Positions 34,486 to 41,818 of a stretch of 64,000 nt of DNA are shown piece by piece (positions within the stretch are counted from its first letter, which is position 1; each line of letters starts with the position of its first letter). Below the pieces are notes generated by a model. The model saw nothing but the letters and a program-made list of their open reading frames with translations, was not told the DNA's origin and did no database searches. The position numbers and the translations under genes are program-made. The DNA comes from Geminicoccus harenae (GTDB lineage: Bacteria; Pseudomonadota; Alphaproteobacteria; Geminicoccales; Geminicoccaceae), in NCBI RefSeq assembly GCF_019800005.1, contig NZ_JABGCL010000018.1, positions 1 to 64,000 of the forward strand, in the 5' to 3' direction.

Positions 34486-35598
34486 ATGGGCGCGGACCGG
34501 ACGCTGTTGGCTCGGCGCGGGATGCTGGCAGGGCTGGCCGGCGTCCCTTTCCTGCTCCGCGGTAGCCCGGCTGCCCAGGCCCAGCCGATTCCGCCCACCG
34601 ACGTCACCTTCCTGTTCTCCAATGACGTCCATACCTGCCGCATGGGCAACGGCCTGAGCCCGAACTGCGCGGAGGAGGGCAAGACCGACGAAAACCTGCT
34701 CCGGCACGTCCGCGCGCTGAACCGGGTGGCCGAACTGCACTGGCCGGAGACGATCCGCGGTGCCGCGACCAGGCTTGCCAGTGCCGGGGAACCGATCGCC
34801 CCGCCGCTGGGCCTGGTGCTGGGCGGCGATCTCACCGATGACGGCGGCGGCCAGACCGCCCTGCCCGAGGAAGGCAGCCAGCTCGTCCAGTTCTCCGAAC
34901 GCTACCGGCAGGGCGAGGGCGACGGGCGGGTGCACATGCCGGTCTATCTGGGCCTGGGCAACCACGACCTGGACCAGGACGGCCATCCGCCGGACATCGA
35001 CTGGTACCGGCGAGAGCTGCGCGACTATGTCGAGGTGAACCACCGCAGCGGCCTGTTCTTCCACCCGACCGTCCCGGTGCCGAACTACCATGTCGAGTCC
35101 GACAGCTATTCCTGGGACTGGGGCGGCCTGCACCTGGTCCAGTGCCAGCGCTTTGCCGGCGACACGGGCAAGGGTGCGGTCAGCGGCCTGGACTGGCTGA
35201 AGGCGGATCTTGCCGCCCATGCCGGCGATGGCCGGCCGGTCATCCTGTTCCAGCACTATGGCTGGAACAGCTTCTCCACCGAGCACTGGGATCCGGCCCG
35301 CACTACCTTCGATGCCGAGGGCGCCGGCCCGGCGCACTGGTGGACCGAGGCCGAGCGCGATGCGCTGCTGGACGCGATCTGGGGCCACAACGTGATCGGC
35401 ATCTTCCACGGCCACCAGCACGAGGCGGCCCTGATCTACCGGGCTGGCCAGCTCGACCTGTTCAAGCCCAAGGCCGCCTATCTCGGCGGCTTCGCCGTGG
35501 TGCGCGTCACCGACCAGGCCATGGACGTGGTGCTGTGCGAGGCAGCGGCCGACGGCTCGGTGGTCTTCGACCAGGCATTCAGCAAGACGCTCGGGTGA
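34486..35598 (+). CDS. Exported metallophosphoesterase (calcineurin-like)
   Basis: A 370-residue binuclear metallophosphoesterase. The N-terminus LARRGMLAGLAGVPFLL is a twin-arginine-like signal with cleavage near AQA-QP at 33. Metal-binding motifs appear in order: FSNDVH (D47, H49), GGDLTDDG near 105-112, GLGNHDLD near 160-167, a FQHYGW His near 255, and GHQHE near 307. Substrates of this family range from phosphodiesters to phospholipids, and none can be assigned. GGAGG lies nine bases before the ATG. It is divergent from the methyltransferase and precedes the polymer-synthetase cluster. Confidence 0.85.
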   Translation: MGADRTLLARRGMLAGLAGVPFLLRGSPAAQAQPIPPTDVTFLFSNDVHTCRMGNGLSPNCAEEGKTDENLLRHVRALNRVAELHWPETIRGAATRLASAGEPIAPPLGLVLGGDLTDDGGGQTALPEEGSQLVQFSERYRQGEGDGRVHMPVYLGLGNHDLDQDGHPPDIDWYRRELRDYVEVNHRSGLFFHPTVPVPNYHVESDSYSWDWGGLHLVQCQRFAGDTGKGAVSGLDWLKADLAAHAGDGRPVILFQHYGWNSFSTEHWDPARTTFDAEGAGPAHWWTEAERDALLDAIWGHNVIGIFHGHQHEAALIYRAGQLDLFKPKAAYLGGFAVVRVTDQAMDVVLCEAAADGSVVFDQAFSKTLG

Positions 35599-35632
35599 GG
35601 CAGCCACTGGCTGCCGCGCCCACGCCCAGAAC

Positions 35633-35836
35633 GTGACCGATTGCGATCTCCCGCCGGCTCCGGAAGCGCATATACCGCCTCCGGAAAATAACCAACTTAT
35701 GGTTGTTGAATATCTGGAAACGCCCGCAACGGGCTGGAAAACTACGAGAATCGCTGGGAACGATATAACCAAAGTAATAGTTAAGCATCATAAAACTCTG
35801 GTGACGCTTCATTCAGAAACTGCTATTGGTTGCTGA
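35633..35836 (+). CDS. Doubtful small open frame
   Basis: 67 codons from a GTG, in the AT-rich spacer. The product would be soluble and mildly basic in its second half, with no motif I recognise. There is no clear ribosome-binding site. An equally long frame runs on the other strand. It is listed only because it is the longest plus-strand frame in the spacer; it may be chance. Confidence 0.15.
   Translation: MTDCDLPPAPEAHIPPPENNQLMVVEYLETPATGWKTTRIAGNDITKVIVKHHKTLVTLHSETAIGC
35757..35782 (+). promoter_or_regulatory. Weak candidate EcfG-type promoter upstream of the polymer cluster
   Basis: GGAAC (35757-35761), 18 bases, GTT (35780-35782), i.e. GGAAC-N17-AGTT, compared with the EcfG consensus GGAAC-N16/17-CGTT. 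It lies 360 bp before the aminotransferase start, so a long leader would be needed. In AT-rich sequence the chance of a random match is higher than for the other two sites. Confidence 0.25.
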
Positions 35837-36141
35837 TCCTATGTTTCCATTAATGATTAATACCTAGAGTATAGCCCCAATGGGATAATGAACGAGCAGC
35901 ACAGCAGGATGCTGGCTCACCTACGCGGACTGATGATTCCGTGAGGCAGTGGGCTTGGCCCGGATCCTTAAGAGCCAGCATCTATCACAGTACTGATCGA
36001 GCGGATGGCACGGGTGAGCGTCCTTGCATGCCGATAGTGCTGCGTTTCGCGTCCCATCACGCCTGCGCGTTGCAAGTGCCCCCGCGGATCCTCGGGCAGG
36101 CATGCGCTTCGGCCGCGGCCAACCAATCGGGAGATCAGGAG

Positions 36142-37533
36142 ATGGCGAGCATCGAGGACATTGGCAATCTCGACACGCTTGGCCGGATGGGCGCCATCCG
36201 GCAGCTCCCGGGCCCGCGTTCCAGCGAGCTGCTGCGGCGCCAGGCCCGCTGGGAATCGAACGCCCGCACCTATCCCAGGCGGCTGCCGATCGCGATCGCC
36301 CGAGCGTCGGGGAGTTTTGTCCAAGACCTGGACGGCAACGTGTTCATCGACTTCCTCACCGGTGCCGGTGTCCTGTCGCTGGGCCACAGCCATCCGGAAC
36401 TGGTCGAGGTGGTAGCGAAACAGCTCGAGCTGCACGCGCATGGTCTGGATTTTCCGACACCGGCCAAGGATGCATTCGTCCAGGCCCAGCTCAGCATGCT
36501 GCCGGACAGCATGCGGGACCGGATGAAGCTGCATTTTTGCGGTCCCGCCGGAGCGAATGCGGTCGATGCCGCCATCAAGCTGTGCAAGACCGCGACCAGG
36601 CGGGGCGAGATCGTCTCCTTCCAGGGCGGCTTCCACGGCAGCAGCCACATGGCCATGGCGCTCACCGGGCTGGTGGAACAGAAGGCGCCGGTGCCCAACG
36701 GGGTGCCCGGCGTCCATTTCTTTCCCTATTCCTATTGCAGCCGCTGCCCGATGGGGACCGGGCCGGAAAGCTGCGCGGTCAACTGTGCCACCTACCTGGA
36801 ACTGGCGCTCCAGGATCCCAATGGCGGCATCCCGCTCCCGGCCGCGATCATGCTCGAGCTGGTGCAGGGCGAAGGCGGCGTCATCCCGGCGCGGCCGGAA
36901 TTCGTGCAGCGGATCGCGCGGGTCGCCCGGCAACTGCAGATCCCGCTGATCGTGGACGAGGTCCAGACCGGCTGCGGCCGGACCGGGACCTGGTTCGCCT
37001 TCGAGCAGTACGGGATCGAGCCCGACGTGATCGTGGCCTCCAAGGCGCTGAGCGGGATCGGCATGCCGGTCGCGATCATCATGTACCACGAGCGGCTGGA
37101 CTGCTGGGGGCCCGGTGCCCACACTGGCACGTTCCGCGGCAACCAGCTCGCCTTCGCCGCCGGGGCCGAGGCGGTCCGGATCGTGCTGCGCGACGGCATC
37201 CTGGACAATGTCCGCCAGCGCGGCGCCCAGATCGACCACCGGCTCTCCAGGCTGCAGGGCCTGCCATGGGTGCGGGAGGTGCGGGGCATGGGCCTGATGT
37301 GGGGTGTGGAGCTCGCCGACCCGCGAGACGGCAGCCCTGCCGGCGCCCTGGCGCGCGAGGTGCAGGCGGACTGCCTGCGGCGGGGCCTGATCGTGGAGTG
37401 CGGCGGCCGTGACGATTGCGTCGTCCGCATGCTGCCGCCCCTCAACGTGACCGAGAAAGTGATCGACGCCGCCTGCTCGATCCTGGTCACCGCCATCACC
37501 GCGGCGACCGCCGACACCGCCGCCGTGGCCTAG
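36142..37533 (+). CDS. 2,4-diaminobutyrate aminotransferase (class III, PLP)
   Basis: A 463-residue class III aminotransferase that forms L-2,4-diaminobutyrate from aspartate semialdehyde with glutamate as donor. The family pattern is complete: FIDFLTGAGVLSLGHSHPEL, FCGPAGANAVDAAIK, SFQGGFHGSSHMA, the paired-Cys segment YCSRCPMG with CAVNCATYLE seen in siderophore-type diaminobutyrate aminotransferases, D272 in VDEVQTGCGRTGTW, PLP lysine K301 in VASKALSGIGMP, and HTGTFRGNQLAFAAG. ATG at 36142 is preferred to an upstream open stretch because a GGGAG lies eight bases before it. The next gene, 32 bp on, is a polyamino-acid-type synthetase, so the product is probably its monomer and not ectoine or a siderophore. 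Confidence 0.88.
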   Translation: MASIEDIGNLDTLGRMGAIRQLPGPRSSELLRRQARWESNARTYPRRLPIAIARASGSFVQDLDGNVFIDFLTGAGVLSLGHSHPELVEVVAKQLELHAHGLDFPTPAKDAFVQAQLSMLPDSMRDRMKLHFCGPAGANAVDAAIKLCKTATRRGEIVSFQGGFHGSSHMAMALTGLVEQKAPVPNGVPGVHFFPYSYCSRCPMGTGPESCAVNCATYLELALQDPNGGIPLPAAIMLELVQGEGGVIPARPEFVQRIARVARQLQIPLIVDEVQTGCGRTGTWFAFEQYGIEPDVIVASKALSGIGMPVAIIMYHERLDCWGPGAHTGTFRGNQLAFAAGAEAVRIVLRDGILDNVRQRGAQIDHRLSRLQGLPWVREVRGMGLMWGVELADPRDGSPAGALAREVQADCLRRGLIVECGGRDDCVVRMLPPLNVTEKVIDAACSILVTAITAATADTAAVA

Positions 37534-37565
37534 CCGACCTTCGCACCACGAGCGGGAGCGCGATC

Positions 37566-40500
37566 ATGCTGGAGATTCCCGGCGCGCTGGCGCGCGCCCA
37601 GGATGTCGAGCTGCCGGAGCCGGCAGCCCCTCCGAACCCGGCGAGGCCACCATGCATCCTGGTGGATGCCGGAGTGCGCCACGAGCCTCGCTGGCGCCCG
37701 GGCGAACGCCTGCATCATCTGTTCGAGGCGACCTGCGACCGGCTGCAGGCGGCCGGGCAGGCCGGCCGCCCGGCGGTCGATGCCGGTGACGTCGTGGTCA
37801 CCTACGGCGATCTCGATGCCCGCGCCAACCGGCTGGCCCGCTACCTCCGCGCCCAATGCGCGCAGCCCGGCGACCGGATCGGCCTGATGTTCGACCAGGC
37901 GGTGCCGGCCTATGTCGCCATGCTCGCCGTGCTCAAGATCAACGCCGTGTACGTGCCGCTGGACGCCGGCTTCCCGGCCGACCGGCTGTCCTACATCGTC
38001 GAGGATGCCGGGGTGCGGTGCCTGCTGTCGCTGGCGCCGCTGCGCGACCGCCTCGCCCATCTTCCCGTGGCGCTGATCTGCCTCGACGAGGCGGAGGCCG
38101 CGATTGCCCCCCTGCCGGCGCACCGGCTGACGGCGACCGAGGCCGGGGAGCCGGCCGGCGAGCTCTGCTACGTGATCTATACCTCGGGCTCCACCGGCCG
38201 CCCCAAGGGCGTGGCGATCTCCCAGGCGGCCATCTGCAACTTCGTCCGTGTCGCCGCCGAGACCTACGGCATCCAGCCGGAGGACCGGGTCTACCAGGGC
38301 ATGACGATCGCCTTCGACTTCTCGGTCGAGGAGATCTGGGTGGCCTGGATCGTCGGCGCGACCCTGGTGCCGAAGCCCCCCGGCCCCAACCTGCTGGGCC
38401 AGGACCTCTGGGAGTTCCTCGACGCTCAGGCCGTCACCGCGCTGTGCTGCGTCCCGACCGTGCTGGCGACGCTGGACCAGGACCTGCCCGGCCTGCGCTT
38501 CCTGCTGGTCTCCGGCGAGGCCTGCCCGCAGGAGCTGATCGCCCGCTGGCACCGGCCGGGCCGCCGCTTCCTCAATGTCTACGGCCCCACCGAAGCCACC
38601 GTCACCGCCACCTGGTCGGTGGTCGATCCCGGCAAGCCCGTCACCATCGGATCGCCCCTGCCCACCTACAGCGTGGTCATCCTCGATCCGGCCGAGCCCA
38701 GGGCATTGCCGCTCGGCGAGACCGGCGAGATCGGCATCGCCGGGATCGGGCTGGCCGACGGCTACCTCAACCGCGACGATCTCACCGACCGCGCCTTCAT
38801 TCCGGACGACATCGGGATCCCGCACAATCCCGGCGGCCGGATCTACCGGACCGGCGATCTCGGTCGGATCAACGCGGATGGCGCCATCGAGTATCACGGC
38901 CGCATCGACACGCAGATCAAGATTCGCGGCTACCGCATCGAGCTGACCGAGATCGAATCCGCCCTGCTCCAGGTCGAGGGCATCGCCCAGGCTGTCGTCG
39001 CCACCGTCGAGCCGGAGCCGGGCCTGGTGGAGCTGGCCGGCTACTACACGCTGCAGAACGACGTGCCCGCCCTCGACCACGGCCGGGTCTTCACCGAGCT
39101 GCGCCAGAGCCTGCCCCGCTACATGGTGCCGAGCTTCCTCGAGCAGCTCGATTCCATCCCGATGCTCGCCGGCGGCAAGGCCGACCGCAAACGCCTGCCA
39201 CGGCCCAAGGGACCGCGCAGCCTCGCCACCCAGCGTCCGGGCACCGCGCCGGCCACTCCCATGGAGACGGCCCTGGCCGACCTGCTGGCCCAGGCGCTGC
39301 ATCTGGGCCAGTTCTCCGTCGACCATCACTTCTTCGATGAACTCGGCGCCAACTCCCTGCTGATGGCGCAGTTCTGCGCGCGGGTACGGGAACGGCCCGA
39401 CCTGCCGTCCGTGGCGATGAAGGACATCTACCTGCACCCGACGGTCAGGGAGCTGGCCGCAGTCCTGGAGCAGCGGGCGCCCGTCACCCCGATGCGCAGG
39501 AAGGAGGAGCCGGCACCGGTTGTCGGAACCGGCCGCTACCTGCTGTGCGGCACGCTGCAGCTCCTCTTCCTCCTGGGCGCGTCCTTCCTCGGCATGATCG
39601 TAGCGATCAACGGCTATGAGTGGATCTCGGCGGCCGATGGCTGGGCCGATCTCTACCTCCGCGCCGCATTGTTCGGCGACACGCTCTTTCTCGCCATGTG
39701 CCTGCTCCCCATCATGGTGAAATGGAGCCTGATCGGTCGCTGGCAGCGAGGCGAGATCCCGATCTGGAGCCTCGGCTACCTGCGCTTCTGGATCGTCAGG
39801 ACGATGATCCGGACCAGCCCCATGGCGATGTTCCCGGGCTCCCCACTCTACGTCCTCTATCTCCGGGCACTGGGCGCCAGGATCGGCAAGAACGTCGTGA
39901 TCCTGTCGCAGAACGTCCCGGTCTGCACCGACCTGCTCTCGATCGGCGACGGCACCATCATCCGCAAGGATACGTTCTTCAACGGCTACCGCGCCCATGC
40001 CGGCCGGATCCAGATCGGCCGGGTCAGCCTCGGCAGGGGCGTGTTCGTGGGCGAGCATTCGGTGATCGACATCGACAGCTCGATGGGCGACCAGACCCAG
40101 CTCGGCCATGCCTCGTCCCTGCATCCCGGCCAGTCTGTGCCGGACGGTGAGCGCTGGCACGGCTGCCCGGCCCGGCCAGCCGAGGTGGACTACCAGCGGG
40201 TGACGCTGGCCGAGTGCAGCGCACTGCGGCGGGTTGGCTATGGCACAGTGCAGTTGCTGGTCGTCCTGAGCGTGTCGGCCCCCTTAGGCGTCGCCGGTCT
40301 GACCATGCTGCTCGACCATCTGCCCCTGCTCGAGAGCGTCCGTGCTCAGGAGATGTCCAGCTATGACAGCTGGTCCTTCTATGGCAGCTGGCTCCTCGTC
40401 TCGTTCGCCGGTTTCTTCGGCGCGGTGCTCGGCGGCCTGATCGTCGTAGGCACCGTCCCTCGCCTGCTGACCCTGCTGCTCACGCCCGGCAAGGTCTATC

Positions 40501-41759
40501 CCCTCTTTGGCATTCATTTCGTCATTCAGCGGCTGATTCAGCAGATCAGCAACCAAAAGTTCTATACGGAACTGTTCGGAGACAGTTCCTACATCGTCCA
40601 CTACCTGCGCCTGATCGGCTATGATCTCTCCACGGTCGAGCAGACCGGCACCAATTTCGGGACTGAGGTGAAGCAGGAGATCCCCGGCCTGTGCGCGGTC
40701 GGGCAGGGCACGATGGTCTCGGACGGTCTATCGATCCTCAATGCCGACTATTCCAGCAGTTCGTTCCGCGTCTCGCCTGTTTCGCTCGGTGCCCACAGCT
40801 TCCTCGGCAACGACGTTGTCTATCCCGCCGGTGGCCGTACGGGCGACAATTGCCTGCTCGGTACCAAGGTCCTGATCCCGCTCGACGGCCCCGTGCGGGA
40901 AGGCGTCGGGCTCCTGGGATCACCCTGCTTCGAGATACCGCGCTCGGTCACGCGCGATCATCGGTTCGACCACCTCAAGGCTGCGGACGAACTGCCTCGC
41001 CGCCTTCGCGCCAAGAATCGCTACAACATCGCGACCATGGCAGTCTTCCTGCTCGTACGCTGGCTTCACGTCTACGGAGTGACCCTAATTTCGGTCATCG
41101 GCCTCGACCTGTACTTCTCGTATGGGGCAGCACCACTAGGATTGGTGCCCTGTGCGTTCCTCTTGTTCAGTATCGCCTATTTTGCGCTGATAGAACGTGC
41201 TTCCACAGGCTTTCGAGGACTGGCGCCACGATTCTGTTCGATTTACGAGCCATACTTCTGGTGGCACGAGCGCTACTGGAAGCTGCTCATGCCACCCTTC
41301 GCCATGGAGCCGTTCAACGGCACGCCATTCAAGATCCTGATCTGGCGTCTGTTGGGAGTCCAGATGGGCAAGCGGGTACTCGACGAAGGCGCCGGCATTC
41401 CCGAGGGGACACTACTGGCTGTTGGTGACGACTGCGTGATCAATGTTGGCACCACGATTCAAGGCCACTCTCTGGAAGATGGCACCTTCAAGTCGAATCG
41501 CATCATGATCGGCTCCGGCTGTACCATCGGGGTCGGCGGATTTGTCCACTACGGCGTCACCATGGAGGATGGTGCCGTGCTGGACGCAGGCTCCTTCCTC
41601 ATGAAGGGCGAGGTGGTGGCATCAGGCTCGACCTGGCTGGGCAATCCGGCCCGGGAAGTCGTCGATGCCGCACAAGTTCCCGAGGCTTGCGGCGCTGCGC
41701 CGGACCCTCGCCCGGCGAACTCAGTCGCGCCTGCCCATCCGACGCAGCGTGCAGCTTAG
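37566..41759 (+). CDS. Pls/PosA-family membrane nonribosomal peptide synthetase (A-T-six TM with three hexapeptide-type domains)
   Basis: A 1397-residue single-module synthetase. The adenylation domain (about 55-545) shows A3 YTSGSTGRPKG (205), A4 FDFSVEEIW (250), A5 VYGPTEAT (337), A7 YRTGDLGR (427), A8 KIRGYRIELTEIE and A10 GGKADRK (535). The carrier protein has ELGANSLLM with the phosphopantetheine Ser at 597. From 658 on, six hydrophobic segments enclose three soluble domains with left-handed-helix hexapeptide character (about 772-858, 1028-1125, 1267-1366). This is the layout of epsilon-poly-lysine synthetase, where the tandem domains make the isopeptide bonds. No condensation or thioesterase domain is present. 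GGGAG lies seven bases before the ATG. My reading of the ten specificity positions is DFECLSVVTK. Confidence 0.9.
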   Translation: MLEIPGALARAQDVELPEPAAPPNPARPPCILVDAGVRHEPRWRPGERLHHLFEATCDRLQAAGQAGRPAVDAGDVVVTYGDLDARANRLARYLRAQCAQPGDRIGLMFDQAVPAYVAMLAVLKINAVYVPLDAGFPADRLSYIVEDAGVRCLLSLAPLRDRLAHLPVALICLDEAEAAIAPLPAHRLTATEAGEPAGELCYVIYTSGSTGRPKGVAISQAAICNFVRVAAETYGIQPEDRVYQGMTIAFDFSVEEIWVAWIVGATLVPKPPGPNLLGQDLWEFLDAQAVTALCCVPTVLATLDQDLPGLRFLLVSGEACPQELIARWHRPGRRFLNVYGPTEATVTATWSVVDPGKPVTIGSPLPTYSVVILDPAEPRALPLGETGEIGIAGIGLADGYLNRDDLTDRAFIPDDIGIPHNPGGRIYRTGDLGRINADGAIEYHGRIDTQIKIRGYRIELTEIESALLQVEGIAQAVVATVEPEPGLVELAGYYTLQNDVPALDHGRVFTELRQSLPRYMVPSFLEQLDSIPMLAGGKADRKRLPRPKGPRSLATQRPGTAPATPMETALADLLAQALHLGQFSVDHHFFDELGANSLLMAQFCARVRERPDLPSVAMKDIYLHPTVRELAAVLEQRAPVTPMRRKEEPAPVVGTGRYLLCGTLQLLFLLGASFLGMIVAINGYEWISAADGWADLYLRAALFGDTLFLAMCLLPIMVKWSLIGRWQRGEIPIWSLGYLRFWIVRTMIRTSPMAMFPGSPLYVLYLRALGARIGKNVVILSQNVPVCTDLLSIGDGTIIRKDTFFNGYRAHAGRIQIGRVSLGRGVFVGEHSVIDIDSSMGDQTQLGHASSLHPGQSVPDGERWHGCPARPAEVDYQRVTLAECSALRRVGYGTVQLLVVLSVSAPLGVAGLTMLLDHLPLLESVRAQEMSSYDSWSFYGSWLLVSFAGFFGAVLGGLIVVGTVPRLLTLLLTPGKVYPLFGIHFVIQRLIQQISNQKFYTELFGDSSYIVHYLRLIGYDLSTVEQTGTNFGTEVKQEIPGLCAVGQGTMVSDGLSILNADYSSSSFRVSPVSLGAHSFLGNDVVYPAGGRTGDNCLLGTKVLIPLDGPVREGVGLLGSPCFEIPRSVTRDHRFDHLKAADELPRRLRAKNRYNIATMAVFLLVRWLHVYGVTLISVIGLDLYFSYGAAPLGLVPCAFLLFSIAYFALIERASTGFRGLAPRFCSIYEPYFWWHERYWKLLMPPFAMEPFNGTPFKILIWRLLGVQMGKRVLDEGAGIPEGTLLAVGDDCVINVGTTIQGHSLEDGTFKSNRIMIGSGCTIGVGGFVHYGVTMEDGAVLDAGSFLMKGEVVASGSTWLGNPAREVVDAAQVPEACGAAPDPRPANSVAPAHPTQRAA

Positions 41760-41818
41760 CCCGCCATCAACTACTAGTGTTCGTCGATATTTCTCTTGGG
41801 CATTTTCAGGATCATCCG

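Larger units (their letters stand above)
35599..36141. other. AT-richer intergenic region upstream of the diaminobutyrate/NRPS cluster
   Basis: 543 bp without a convincing gene, markedly richer in A and T than the rest of the window between about 35680 and 35940. It contains a 67-codon frame (listed separately), a palindromic ATTAATGATTAAT at 35849-35861, a GGAAC-N18-GTT candidate stress promoter at 35757-35782, and TATAG/GATAATG-like segments near 35870-35890. This composition fits a regulatory region or an insertion junction of a horizontally gained cluster. Confidence 0.55.

Noticed and set aside
35579..35812. A 77-codon minus-strand frame in the AT-rich spacer
   Set aside because: It overlaps the end of the metallophosphoesterase gene, has no ribosome-binding site and no recognisable product.
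36142..37533. Ectoine synthesis (EctB) or siderophore function for the diaminobutyrate aminotransferase
   Set aside because: No ectA/ectC, decarboxylase or siderophore synthetase genes lie nearby; the next gene is a polyamino-acid-type synthetase.
37530..40160. An 876-codon minus-strand frame opposite the synthetase
   Set aside because: The plus strand carries all adenylation and carrier motifs; the minus frame has no recognisable domain.
41365..41700. C-terminal part of the synthetase as a separate acyltransferase
   Set aside because: The frame is continuous and the three hexapeptide-like domains with membrane segments match the Pls-type architecture.
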